Source of the DNA: Bemisia tabaci
Taxonomy: Eukaryota; Arthropoda; Insecta; Hemiptera; Aleyrodidae
Assembly (NCBI RefSeq): GCF_918797505.1
Contig: NC_092800.1
Coordinates: 26,303,577 to 26,367,576 of the forward strand
Direction: 5' to 3'
Length of the DNA: 64,000 nt
In this document: positions 33,113 through 43,618 of the stretch, in pieces
How positions within the stretch are numbered: position 1 is the first letter of the stretch
Layout of the letters: the number at the start of each line of letters is the position of its first letter
Position numbers and translations under genes: made by a program
Notes under the pieces: model-generated
Told to the model about the DNA's origin: nothing
Database searches by the model: none
The model's input: the letters and a program-made list of their open reading frames with translations, nothing else

Positions 33113-35074
33113 AGCGGAGGCGCGTCGACATAATAAAAGAGGAGGAAATGTGGGCTGGGGAGTGGAACGGAACGGTAAACAAGGAATGTTGAAGGAATTA
33201 ATTTTTCGAATTTTATAAGACGCAAGCAGCAGTTGCGAGGTAAATTTTTCTAATTAAAATATGAAATTGTAATCGTTGTTGGGATTTGTTGACAGAGCTT
33301 GCGGTGGGATGACAGACGCGTGGGGACAGAGCTGCCAACTCTAAAGAAGAAGTAGAATCACTGCAACCACAAAGAAAAATTCCATTTTCCCCCTTTTCGG
33401 TTGTTTGAAAGCATGATGTCCAGGATCTGAAAAAAACAGGAAATAACGGGATTTATCAGGGAACATAATCTCTGGGATGGTCAGATAATTTGTCTAGCGA
33501 TACGGTCTTAAAAACCGGGAATTGCCCCTTTTTTCCACTGTTAGACCGTTTTGTTGACAAATATGGGGGTCCTTTTTGAGTTGACGCTACAGAATTACTT
33601 TTTAAATGTTGGAAAAACTCTTGGTTTCCGTCACAGAGGTATGGATAGTTCCAAAACACCGATCGAATTGCAGTTTTGTTCTCACGGAATTTTTCCGATT
33701 CGCCTCACCATCAAACGTCTGATTTAAGAGAAAAATGCCCAATTTTCTTGTAAAATGTGCAATATTCCCCTTTTTTAAATGTAGGGACCAAGTCAAATAA
33801 AAATTTAGAAATAAAAAGAATAAAAAATGAAATAATGAGGTAATTGCTTTTAAAATTTGCCTCTTGACCCAAAAGCCTTTCATTTTTCACGGTCCTGTGG
33901 TTCTCGCGAATACTAACATTTTCTAGTCATCTATTTCATAAAAGATTTACCTCCAAAAAGTAGGGAAATATCGTGGAATAAGTAAGTCCAATAATCCTAA
34001 ACATGCATACCATATATTTGCCTATATGTGCGCCTTTGGACAATCCAATAATAACAATTTAAACAGCGGGTAACCAGGCTAATTTTCACAAAAATACCAC
34101 TTTAACGCACCACCATAAGTCTTCCTCAGTTGGATAAAAACAGTAAAAAAAATTAAAAATCTAAAATACCTTTCAAAGCGAGAAAATTTTTGTTATGAAA
34201 GAAATTTTTGATAACCCAATATTTTTTGATTATGAAACATTGTTATTATTGTATATCTTGTCACGGGTTGCGGAGCATCAAATATACCTTTGAAAAATCC
34301 CAGCTTTTCAAAATTACGAAAAAGTGGGAATCCGTGGTTTTAAAACTCCAAAAATCCTCGCGAGCAGGGATTTATCGCGACACGTTGCATCCCTGCGCGG
34401 AGACACGGGGGGAAATAGTTGGGAGGGGGGGGGGGTCGGGGATTAAAAGACGGGACAGATGAGAACGGTGAAAACGGTAATGCAGAGTAAACAATTCAAA
34501 TGGGAATAGAAAGGTTTTACGGATGCGTTTTGTCGGAGCCAGTGGCGCTATTCCACCGCACCGGGGAAGAACCTCGCATGGCCGCGGGGATCTCGCTGCA
34601 GTTAAGCGGTTTTGGCCCCGGGGGGTAGTATTTGACGGGTGCGGGCCCGGGTGGAGACGGCGATGGCTGGAAAGGGCGCGGCCGGGGGAGGGGAGGAATA
34701 ACTTGGCAGAACACTCGACTACGCGATGGGTATCAAGTATTCGTAATCAGCATACTTAAAAAAGAAAAATCCCTATCTCTCTTTTTTGCAGCCACTAGTT
34801 TCCTGCTTTCGTCGCCGCGTTACCCCGTTCGCGACGCTGCGTTGCGCGATGCCTCCATTCAGCGTCGTGCTTACGAAAAAAGTTCGGGGTTTGGCTGGTT
34901 GCATTTATGGAAAATAAGTGTACCGACATTGGAAGATGTGTGCAAGGAAGAATACATCTACATCCATACTCGGGATGGATCGGATTTTATACTTATAGTG
35001 GTATTCATGGTCGTTTTTTAAACAGCCTCTTTTCGTAGGGAGGCCCTTTATTGATGGTACACGAAGAAAAAAAC
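33113..35074. other. Long unique stretch before the palindrome
   Basis: A Z fragment lies at 33412-33465 (AGCATGATGTCCAGGATCTG, AACGGGATTTATCAGGG). 34380-34700 is GC-rich with G runs. 33900-34340 is AT-rich. No gene is recognised. Confidence 0.4.
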
Positions 35075-35079
35075 TTTTA

Positions 35080-35155
35080 TGGCGCCTACAAACCTACAAG
35101 GATACTTCAAGCATTACGCAATGCGTGAAGTATCCCTGTAGGTTTGTAGGCGCTA
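35080..35155. repeat. N hairpin at left end of the palindrome
   Basis: GGCGCCTACAAACCTACAAG pairs with CCCTGTAGGTTTGTAGGCGC around ACGCATTGCGT-type loop sequence. The mirror copy is at 36322-36393. The same hairpin core occurs in N2. Confidence 0.8.
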
Positions 35156-35238
35156 GCGCAGCGCGCTTTTCGCGCAGCACGCCGCGCCGCTCCGCTCTGT
35201 GTTAAGCTTCCTTATACCTTGAAAACCACATCGAAGGT

Positions 35239-35488
35239 GAAACTGCAAAAATGTGTATACTGATCTGCAGCGTTGCAGACTCTTCCTGTAAAACTATACT
35301 TTTTACTTGAAAAATCACTGAACATTATTTCTTGAAAACTTCGATGAATTTATTCTTCATGTAAAGAATATTCTGAGAAAATTCGAAGGCACAATGTTGT
35401 TTCGGTCTCCTTTCAAAAAATAAAATAGGATCGAAGATTTTGAAACACCGAAACCGAGATATGTATTTTTGCAGTTTTACACGGAGAA
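35239..35488 (+). mobile_element. Family O copy in left palindrome arm
   Basis: It starts GGTGAAACTGCAAAAATG, includes ACTTGAAAAATCACTGAACA and ACCGAAACCGAGATATGTAT, and ends at GCAGTTTT against the H terminus. It follows the O2 layout at 53301-53565. A mirror copy occupies 36007-36256. Confidence 0.7.
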
Positions 35489-35785
35489 AAAAACTTCGTG
35501 CATGGGACTCGAAGTTGAGGTCATGTGGATCTCTGAAATTTTCGGATCTCGCATCCGAAAACTTGAGGTCTAGCTGCCGAAGTTCGGGTTAGACATCTGA
35601 AGTACCTAGGTTCATATCGAAGGGTTCGGGTCACACGTCTGAGTACTCCGGTACTTACCGAAGTAATTCGGATATTTGAACCGACCTTCGGCAGTCGGAC
35701 ATCAAGTTTTTGGATGCGTGATCCGAAAACTCCAGAGATCCACATGACCTCAACTTCGGATCCCATGCACGAAGTTTTTTTCTCG
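35489..35785. mobile_element. Family H MITE unit at the palindrome centre
   Basis: It begins ACACGGAGAAAAAAACTTCG and ends CGAAGTTTTTTTCTCG, both arms carrying GAGGTCATGTGGATCTC or its complement. At 35786 the left half restarts in inverted orientation and runs to CTCCGTGT at 36006. TA lies at both outer edges, matching the 2-bp TSD of the F, G, BB group. Confidence 0.7.
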
Positions 35786-36449
35786 ACCGACTGCCGAAGG
35801 TCGGTTCAAATATCCGAATTACTTCGGTAAGTACCGGAGTACTCAGACGTGTGACCCGAACCCTTCGATATGAACCTAGGTACTTCAGATGTCTAATCCG
35901 AACTTCGGCAGCTAGACCTCAAGTTTTCGGATGCGAGATCCGAAAATTTCAGAGATCCACATGACCTCAACTTCGAGTCCCATGCACGAAGTTTTTTTCT
36001 CCGTGTAAAACTGCAAAAATACATATCTCGGTTTCGGTGTTTCAAAATCTTCGCTCCTATTTTATTTTTTGAAAGGAGACCGAAACAACATTGTGCCTTC
36101 GAATTTTCTTAGAATATTCTTTACATGAAGAATAAATTCATCGAAGTTTTCAAGAAATAATGTTCAGTGGTTTTACAAGTAAAAAGTATAGTTTTACAGG
36201 AAGTCTGCAACGCTGCAAAATCAGTATACACATTTTTGCAGTTTCACCTTCGATGTGGTTTCCAAGGTATAAGGAAGCCTAACACAGAGCGGAGCGGCGT
36301 GTTGCGCGAAAAGCGCGCTTGCGCCTACAAACCTACAGGGATACTTCACGCATTGCGCAATGCTTGAAGTATCCTTGTAGGTTTGTAGGCGCCATAAAAA
36401 GGCATCATAACATGGCATCATACAAAGGACCAGGACCACTTATACCTAC

Positions 36450-36572
36450 TAGACATAGACAAGGTGCGAATTTAAGGTTTCTCATGCACATTATCCCATC
36501 AAAATTTCACGGAAGACACGATTCCTGCAAAGAAAATAACTGAAATCAACTTCTAACGAAGATATCGAGGAA
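36450..36572 (+). mobile_element. Family K left arm fragment, copy K3
   Basis: CTAGACATAGACAAGGTGCG, AAAATTTCACGGAAGACACG and ACTGAAATCAACTTCTAACG follow K1 in order. It ends near GAAGATATCGAGG with no right terminus. Confidence 0.65.
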
Positions 36573-37399
36573 TGAATAATTCTTTACCTGTGTCAAAATA
36601 AATTCACTGTAAAAATGTGCATTATGCACGGTATCTGTATAGATCTCTAGCTCTTAAAGTAAGATCCATCTCAAAATACAGACTCTCATAAAATACAGAA
36701 TTTTTCAAAGTTTTATAGCAAGAACAGATGAAGGGCATGTAGAGAGGAAACCGCTAGAAAACGTTGTAGACTTGATGCATTTTTAGCAACAAAAACGTTG
36801 AAAACTTGAAAACCATTCGTCAAAAACACACGAAACTTCGAAAATGTTCAAAATGTGACTCTCTGCCAACGCGTTTGATAGAATGTCTGATCTGACTAGT
36901 TGCCTGAAACATACACATATGGTTCAATAGTCAAACGTTTTCTCCATTGTGCTTTTAGTACAGACTGTTTCAGATGTAGGTCGGTGCATCGCATGCAGGG
37001 AATTTTCGATTAATCAACTGGTAACAACAAGCTTAGCTGTTTCTACATGATCAAAATGAAGTCTGCGAAATAAATAATCTGTTGGCCGTCGGCAGAGTAT
37101 TACAATACTCAGGCGTATTGAGGGTTTTGACGACAAACAATTCGCTCATTTCACGTTCCTCCGGGACGTGTTCGTTAACATATCTAGTCGGAATTGGATG
37201 GTTTGAAACTAGTAAAATTACTAATATCGACTCATGAGAATCGATGGTCATTCCGTGTTGTTCGCGCGAGGTCAGGTTTAGAGACAATGTTTTTCAGATC
37301 ATTGTTAACCATACGGGGCCTTCGGCCTTTCTAATGTACATGAGCTGTATAATAAGGAATGACTGAATACGACTTTGAGTCCATTGTGCCGTCGTTTCC
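36573..37399. other. AT-rich unique stretch
   Basis: No repeat terminus or gene recognised. Confidence 0.35.
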
Positions 37400-37530
37400 C
37401 CCCAAAAGAACGTAATAACATTTCAATGTTGACAAATTTTCCTCCGCAAGTTATATTTTTACCACGAGGATCTTGGGCATTTCTGACTGAAAATTTTCCT
37501 CGCTTTTCCTCTGATCTCATGCAAAAATTA
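37400..37530 (+). repeat. Family E repeat, copy E2
   Basis: AAAGAACGTAATAACATTTC through ACCACGAGGATCTTGGGC to TTTTCCTCTGATC matches E1 inverted. The first 50 bases recur at 56276-56325. Confidence 0.6.
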
Positions 37531-37618
37531 GGAACATTTCGGGGGGAAATCAAGCAGGGCTATCCTTGTAAAAAGTTGGATTCTTTAAGGAAATTTTTCA
37601 ACCTTGAAATGAAGTTAC

Positions 37619-37780
37619 TAGTAGCGAGGCCCGAATGATCGATTATCGATGTACCCCTATTTGAAGCTATGGTAAAGAGTCGATTATTAAGGTTTTCATT
37701 ACGAACACCTTATTTATCGCCTTTTCCATAGGTTTAAACGGTAGATCAATCGATGTTTCGCAAAAGCACACCAAAGCACT
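37619..37780. mobile_element. Family B MITE, copy B6
   Basis: TAGTAGCGAGGC at the left and CACACCAAAGCACT at the right are decayed B ends. The interior ATCGATTATCGATGT, GAAGCTATGGTAAAGAGTCG and GTTTAAACGGTAGATCAATC is typical. C9 is inserted at its right edge. Confidence 0.7.
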
Positions 37781-37783
37781 ATA

Positions 37784-38036
37784 CTGCAGTGCTAAGGAAA
37801 AACGCCGTATGAGCCTTCAGGCGTTGCCAAATTTCCTTTAATAAATCACGAATTTTTGGGAAAATTTGTGAACGTTTTTCCTTCAATTTTTCAGATAATT
37901 TTGTTCGCAATTTCACCTGAATTTCCGGAAAATTCCAAGGGAAAATATCCATAGCTTTCTTCAAAAATAAACATTATATAGAAGGAAGTTTGGCAACTCT
38001 TGAATGTTCATACGGCGTTTTTCCCTAGCACGGCAC
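37784..38036. mobile_element. Family C MITE, copy C9, 4-bp TSD TATA
   Basis: 253 bp, CTGCAGTGCTAAGGAAAAAC to CCTAGCACGGCAC, flanked by TATA (37780-37783, 38037-38040). Confidence 0.88.
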
Positions 38037-38129
38037 TATAAGTTACGTTCCTTCCTCCGGGAAACGACGCTATTTGCAATGCCTCGTCACGCCCCTGACT
38101 TCCCTCCTGCACGTGTGGGTATTTGATAG

Positions 38130-38280
38130 CAGAGGCGGATCCAGCAATTTGGAAACACCGAGTTTCCTCCATTTAAACCCATGATAAATAATCGCGCACC
38201 TGGCCTCTTCAAAAATCGATACATTTCCATTGGTTTAAATTGAGAAAAAAAATATTGCCAATTTGCGGGATCCGCCAATG
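38130..38280. mobile_element. Family V hAT-like MITE, copy V1, perfect 8-bp TSD
   Basis: 151 bp with ends CAGAGGCGGATCCAGC and GCGGGATCCGCCAATG. TTTGATAG flanks both sides (38122-38129, 38281-38288). The interior has CTCCATTTAAACCCATG and CATTGGTTTAAATTG. It lies right beside the left terminus of DD. Confidence 0.88.
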
Positions 38281-38285
38281 TTTGA

Positions 38286-39147
38286 TAGGGATGGCAATTT
38301 ATAATAGTTTTTTTGAAAAATCGATTAAATCGAACCGATTTTTCGAGGTCGATTAATAATCGGAATTGATTTTTCGAGCCGAAATCGAATTATGGGGAAA
38401 AAATCGAAATTTCCGACGTTGATTAGTCACATAAGGATAGGTTCTGCGATACTCGAGTTTCATTTCAAGTTTAGTTTTAGTTGTAATGGTGTTTTTGACG
38501 CCGAACTTGGATTTTTAAGTGTTTGAAAATCGATTTTTTCCCCGCGATTATAAAATCGAACCCATTTTTTACCGAAAATCAAATCGATTTCCTGAAATCG
38601 CATGGAAAAAATCGATTTTAAAACACTTAAAAATCCAAGTTCGGCGTCAAAAGCATCATTACAACTAAAACTAAACTTGAAATGAAACTCGAGTATCACA
38701 GAACTAAGGCCTTATATGACACATGAACTTCGGGAATTTCGATTTTTTTTCAGTAATTCTATTTCGGCTCGAAAAATCAATAGATCGTATTTGATACATC
38801 AAACAGGTGAGATTGTATCGATATCGATTGGTTCAAAACATAAACATAGCCTCAAAAGTCAATTTAGAAATCTGAGGGAACGGGTCTTTTGTAACAGATG
38901 TTTTATTTTTTTGAGTACCAAATGCCAATGCAAAGTGAAATTGATGGAAATTTTCTCAATTTCAGCTTTTCCAACTTAAATCCTAATAGTTGGGTTTGAG
39001 GTTACGTTCTATTGATTTGAACCAAACGATACATCGAACCATTATGGAATACGGTCTATTCCGATTATTAATCGACCTCGAAAAATCGGTTCGATTTAAT
39101 CGATTTTCCGGCGCAAAAATCGATTGGAAATCGTCATCCCTGTATTT
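38286..39147. mobile_element. Long-TIR hAT-like element DD
   Basis: The left end TAGGGATGGCAATTT and right end AAATCGTCATCCCTG are inverted. The arms are rich in AATCGATT words (GAACCGATTTTTCGAGGTCG and complement). A second inverted pair (38440-38535 with 38610-38705, ATACTCGAGTTTCA / TGAAACTCGAGTAT) marks the centre. The right arm carries extra sequence at about 38786-39057, probably another insertion. Confidence 0.65.
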
Positions 39148-39488
39148 GGGTAAAATCCTGGCGAAAATCTTCGCCTTTTCCAGATCGGCAACCCTGATAT
39201 TCGCTGTCTCTGCCGAAGTCTCCTCCCCTTCTCCGAGGCATCGTGGCACTTTTCCCCCGCCACAACTCGAAAAAAGCGCATCCTCCCCCCCCCCTCCCCG
39301 CTCGTTCCGATCTGACGTAACTCGACTGCAAAACCTACAACTTCATCGGCAGAAAATCCTGCGAGTTTAATAAATGCAAAGAAGTTTTTCCCGCCACGCC
39401 TTCTTCTCTCGCTCAACCCTGACGACGGAATGCGAACCGGTAATCCCAATAAATTGAGCGCTCGCATATTTCGACAACACCTTTTCAG
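39148..39488. other. Unique GC-rich stretch
   Basis: Open frames on both strands without recognised domains; C-rich run near 39278-39298. Confidence 0.35.
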
Positions 39489-39493
39489 GGCCG

Positions 39494-39726
39494 CACACTG
39501 GATCGAGTCAATCGGAGAGGTCGGACAAAATTTGGAAATTTTAATCGCTTTTAATTCCGTTTATACGAAATTTTGAGGTTTTAAAAGAGGTTTCATTGGT
39601 TCTTTCGTCAAATTTTTTGCCAGAAGCACCTCTTGAAATTTGAAATTTGATGGAATCAACCTCAAAATTTGCAGTTTTAGTAAAAAGTTTCATGCCCGAC
39701 CTCTCTGATTGACTCTATCCACTGTG
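39494..39726. mobile_element. Family A Transib-like MITE, copy A5
   Basis: 233 bp, CACACTGGATCGAGTCAATC to GACTCTATCCACTGTG, with flanks GGCCG and TGCCG (4/5). Uninterrupted. Confidence 0.82.
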
Positions 39727-39746
39727 TGCCGTTGCCAGACGGTTTT

Positions 39747-40120
39747 TCGATACTGATATCGAAAATGCACTCGAATGCGATGTTTTCTCTCTAAAAAACC
39801 ACGCCTGTATTACGTTGAATTTCTTTGTTAAAATTGGATTACGTTTTGCAATGAGGAACCACTATCTTTGTCTCTCTCATAAAAGCACGTATCTGCATAG
39901 GGAAGCCAACGGCATATATGTTGTTTCTAAAATCGGCAAGAATTAGTGGTTCCTTTTTGCAAAATGTAATCCAATTGGTAAATGAGTGCTTTAGTCTCCT
40001 GACAACAGAATTGCGATCTCAAAATTGGAGGAAAATGATGAGTAGCTGAAAAAATGGAACCAATTGATATGATATATCGCATGCCGTTCTGACACAAAAT
40101 ATGGCGTCCATCGAATCCCC
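39747..40120. mobile_element. Family L right part, copy L2, host of M5
   Basis: It starts at the family centre (TCGATACTGATATCGA) and runs to ATGGCGTCCATCGAATCCCC followed by TTAA. The left arm is missing. M5 is inserted after GTTAAAATTGG. Confidence 0.72.
39838..39977. mobile_element. Family M short hairpin, copy M5
   Basis: TTGGATTACGTTTTGCAATG and TTTTGCAAAATGTAATCCAA are inverted. The inner GGAACCACTATCTTTG / AATTAGTGGTTCC continues the stem. Removing it restores GTTAAAATTGGTAAATGAGTG as in L1. Confidence 0.78.
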
Positions 40121-40124
40121 TTAA

Positions 40125-40521
40125 ATAAAAAGCACAAGGTCTAGCGGCTCATTGTCGAGTGAAGCACGGGTACAAAAGGCGCAGGTGCAGCCCAATATAA
40201 TTACTGGAGTGAGATTGGTCAGTCATCGAACCCCTACCGCACAGCCTACAGAATGCAGTCCAAGCTTGTTACACTGACCGCAACAGGAGCTAATTATTGA
40301 CTTCGAGGTCAGCGGTGATCTTTTTCCCAGTCCACACCCGACTAGACAGGGGTTTATCCCATCGCCGGGGATAGGCGGGCGAAAGGGGGGGGGGGCGCTC
40401 CGATAATCTTTAGTTGATTAATGAACAACGATCAAGTACATGCCTGTAATTTATTAGGGCAGGCCTGTAATTATTCATGTTGGTGACGATTGGTAGTTCC
40501 ATCTCCCTTTGTGTTGCCACG
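40125..40521. other. Unique stretch
   Basis: A poly-G run sits near 40385-40395. Nothing else recognised. Confidence 0.35.
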
Positions 40522-40525
40522 TTTA

Positions 40526-40778
40526 CTGCCGTGCTAAGGAAAAACGCCGTACGAACCTTCAGGCAGTGCCAAATTTCCTTTGATGAAACGCGAATTTCCT
40601 GGTAAACTTATGAATATTTTTGTCCCGATTTTTCAGATAATTTTGATCGCGATTTCACCTAAAGATTCTGAAAATTTGTAGGAAAAATATTCTTAACTTT
40701 CCTCAAAAATAAACATTTTATCGAAGGAAATTTGGCAACTCTCGAATGTTCATACGGCGTTTTTCCTTAGCACGGCAG
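40526..40778. mobile_element. Family C MITE, copy C10, 4-bp TSD TTTA
   Basis: 253 bp, CTGCCGTGCTAAGGAAAAAC to CCTTAGCACGGCAG, with TTTA on both sides (40522-40525, 40779-40782). Confidence 0.9.
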
Positions 40779-40876
40779 TTTAGCATTGCGACAGATCCTG
40801 ATAATTTGAAATCAATCCGTCTGTTTGATGTCGCCTCATATCTCTGGCGAGTGGGCTCTGCCATTCACAATGTCTG

Positions 40877-41010
40877 CTATATCGTCGCCCTCCCGACGTA
40901 AGGGCGTAACTACACCCACCAATAAACTCTGTTTTCCGTACAATTCAACGCTTCTACGGGTTCATCTCAATGTGCAGTTACGCTTTTATATCAGTCGAAC
41001 GATGATATCA
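40877..41010. mobile_element. Family Q hairpin, copy Q3 (diverged)
   Basis: CCCTCCCGACGTAAGGGCGT and AACTACAC at the left pair weakly with GTGCAGTTACGC at the right. The left side matches Q1. It is an old copy. Confidence 0.5.
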
Positions 41011-41156
41011 TCCCCATAGCGAGAATTTAGAACTTGAAAATATCGCCAATGGATTTTTTAATGTTACCAATCAGTGGTGAGAATGTGTCGGTTGCCATGT
41101 GCTTCTGAATCATAGTTTGGAGGATTCACCGGTTATAGCCCTTCGCAGTGGCGAGC

Positions 41157-41368
41157 CGTGAACGATCGAATTTCCGCCGCCACTTTATTTTTTCACAGAG
41201 AAATTATTCAACAAAGCAGTCCGAAAATTTCACTGAATTTTCTTTGTACCGGCGAAAAAATTCAGTGAAATTGTCAAACAGATTCAATTAACAGCGATCC
41301 TGTAAAAGTATAAAATGGCGGCGAAATTGTTGAAACGTCGCATGGCGCTTGTGATATTTTGGCCGCAA
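41157..41368. mobile_element. Family T hairpin MITE, copy T2
   Basis: GTGAACGATCGAATTTCCGC / GCGGCGAAATTGTTGAAACG and GAAAATTTCACTGAATTTTC / AAAATTCAGTGAAATTGTC form the stem, as in T1. The right end is GCGCTTGTGATATTTT. Confidence 0.75.
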
Positions 41369-41565
41369 GTTGAAGATATAATAACATTAACGCCTAAGAA
41401 AAATAACGAACATTTTCCAAAACATTCTATAAATTAAATAAATGATTGAGAATGTAATTTTTTGTGAACGTACACACGTTTCTCCAAAAATGTGTATTTT
41501 ATCAGATGAAATTTGGCAACATCGAATTCTCCATAAGTTGTTAATTTTTGCAGCATGGCTGCCTA

Positions 41566-41726
41566 TGAAGTACAGAAAGAGATAAAGTGCTAGACAGTTC
41601 TAATGATCGAGATTGCAGAAATAGTGTGTTCAAATTGAGGACTGGGGCGCCTTCAATTCGAGTGATACTTCCAGCATATCCGTGAAGTTAGTTTAGTTGC
41701 GTGACCTAACTTAACCCAACGAGATA
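41566..41726 (+). repeat. Family X single end, copy X1
   Basis: GGGGCGCCTTCAATTCGAGT, GATACTTCCAGCATATCC and GCGTGACCTAACTTAACCC match X3 in the same orientation. The outermost part is missing after AACCCAACG. Confidence 0.65.
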
Positions 41727-42447
41727 CTGTTGAACCAGTTCCCGAGCTTTGAGACTGATCAAAATAATAAAACTCGGACGTATCCATCACAGCAAAGACA
41801 AAATTTGCTCCAACGTCCCGGAATCACTTTTTATGCATTATTTTTTACAAGGAAGCTCATAAAATTGTTTTTTCTCGAAGTCCTCCGTGAATTTTTGTCT
41901 CTATGTAGGTTTGGTAGGTAAATGATATCTCAGCTCCTGTTCATTCGATTTTCATTTAACTTGGCATAGGTGAGTATTTTTGGACGAGGAACTCGAATCT
42001 TCACGCAAATTTTTCCAATTTAAAAATCCAAGATGGCGGACTTGGCCTAAAATGCTATTTTAGCTACTGTTCGACGAAATCTGTTCCAGCGTTCCGAAAT
42101 CACTTTTCTTGCATTATTTTTTTATAAAAAAACTCATTAAATTGAAACCCATTTACCACTGAGTGCTCGACCTCCATTTCATTCCCGAAAAATCCAAGCA
42201 ATATGAATACTAGATGAAATTCGCTCCGCAAGAGGGAGACACCTCTTCACAAAGAGAGTAGATCCCGTTCCGTGGCGTTCCGTACTCATACCTATCGGGT
42301 TTTCAAGAACAAAATATGCAACGAAGGGAAACTGAATGCGGATTTCTCCTGAATATATAGCCTTTTACTCAGGGTTAAACGTTCACGCACATCTTAGTTG
42401 GGACACCCCGTATAAAAGCCAAGGCGCAGAAGAGATGATATCATAAG
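41727..42447. other. Unique stretch with a 270-bp-spaced direct repeat
   Basis: 41800-41870 and 42075-42145 are direct repeats (TCCAACGTCCCGGAATCACT versus TCCAGCGTTCCGAAATCACT, then TGCATTATTTTTTA). 42185-42310 holds a BB-internal fragment (ATATGAATACTAGATGAAAT). No gene. Confidence 0.5.
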
Positions 42448-42610
42448 CATTGGCGAGGCGTGAGAATCGACTATCGATATTTCCCCATTTGAAGCTTTAG
42501 TAAAGAATCGATTATTAAGGTGTCCGGTGCAAACACACTGTTTATCGATCCTTTTACATAGGTTTAAATGGCAGATAAATCGATATATCGCAAAGCACGC
42601 TACGTCACTG
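42448..42610. mobile_element. Family B MITE, copy B7
   Basis: 163 bp, CATTGGCGAGGCGTGAG to GCAAAGCACGCTACGTCACTG. The interior has GAAGCTTTAGTAAAGAATCG and TAGGTTTAAATGGCAGATAA. No matching 8-mers flank it. Confidence 0.78.
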
Positions 42611-42626
42611 GCCCGATTATTATAAA

Positions 42627-42648
42627 ACGTATTTCCTTAGCACGGCAG
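42627..42648. mobile_element. Family C right-terminal fragment
   Basis: Only AACGTATTTCCTTAGCACGG and the last AG (22 bases) remain, 16 bases past the end of B7. Confidence 0.55.
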
Positions 42649-42904
42649 TATCGGCTTTATAATTTTTGGCGGTTTTTTTTCGAGCGATATGTTATGCTGC
42701 GCGTCCGTATCTGCTTTCTTCCATTAAGGGGTCAATCCCCAGTCGAATTGCTCTCGAAAATACTGAAAGTCCTTAAACTTAGCAACGTTGCTACGGACCA
42801 ATGTGTGTTCGCTGCACTCGAGGACGTTGCGTCACTTAAGAATTCACTAAGCAGTCGCTCCGAGCGAGGATTAATTAATGGCAACACGAGTTCTCGAGCT
42901 CACA

Positions 42905-43028
42905 ATGTCGCTCCTCCGACGTAAGGGCGTATCTAGATTTTGACGTGAGCCCTATTCTCCGTATAGCTCCATGCGTTTCGGGGCTCACGTGAAAAGTGAG
43001 ATACGCCCTTACGTCGAAGCAGCAAGGA
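42905..43028. mobile_element. Family Q hairpin MITE, copy Q1
   Basis: GACGTAAGGGCGTATCT at 42918 pairs with AGATACGCCCTTACGTC at 43000. ACGTGAGCCC / GGGCTCACGT extends the stem. The loop carries TTCTCCGTATAGCTCCATGC. Confidence 0.78.
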
Positions 43029-43395
43029 CAAGCGAGCCAGCCTACGCGACATCCAGTGTCTTGGGCGATATTTTCCGCGCCTTTTATCTCATCCCGATCC
43101 AATCCTGCTCCGCGGCGTCAATTCTTCAGCCGAGTCAACTCAGGCCTTCCATTTTTCATTCGCAGCTGCGCCGCACATCGACCAGAGTTGCACGTTTACA
43201 ACGAATCTCGTGCTGAAATTTGTCAGAATTCTAGCCTTGTATATCCGGCCGAGTATCTTTTAGAACTGTCATTTGAGAGAAGTTGTACAGCCGCATGTTG
43301 TATCCATATGTTTTCATGAAGAAAGTAGAGCTCTTTTGCCACAGATGCATTTTATGGGTCAGTAGATAAGATGAAAACTAGAAGGAGAGGTCACA
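43029..43395. other. Unique stretch
   Basis: GC-rich in the first half; overlapping open frames without domain. Confidence 0.35.
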
Positions 43396-43618
43396 TGGAC
43401 GTATTTCTATCAAACGGAACTAAGCGCCATCGGGGGAGGAATGTGGAGGGGGGCTTGGATTGGCGGCGGAACCGGGCGTCGGGATCATTCTGTCCTATGC
43501 TCTCAATGCTTTTCCATGCCGCTTAGTTCCGTTTGACAGAACGCGCTATCCGGCATTCTAAATTCCTCAAAAGGAACTCAAATTGGCGCTTAGTTCCGTT
43601 TGACAGAAATACGTCCAC
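43396..43618. mobile_element. Family P element, copy P1
   Basis: TGGACGTATTTCTATCAAAC and GTTTGACAGAAATACGTCCA are perfect inverted ends. ACGGAACTAAGCGCCAT recurs three times (one direct, two inverted), giving a hairpin with an additional right module, as in P2. Confidence 0.8.

Larger units (their letters stand above)
35075..36399. repeat. 1.3-kb near-perfect palindrome
   Basis: Left arm 35075-35699 and right arm about 35787-36399 are reverse complements with only scattered mismatches and two small indels (near 35150-35190). From outside in, each arm holds an N hairpin (GGCGCCTACAAACCTACA), a GC-rich spacer, a family O copy (GGTGAAACTGCAAAAATG to TTTTTGCAGTTTTA) and the left half of a family H unit. 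The unpaired centre is only about 87 bases. A stable cruciform or, if transcribed, a dsRNA of about 600 bp follows from the structure. Confidence 0.92.
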
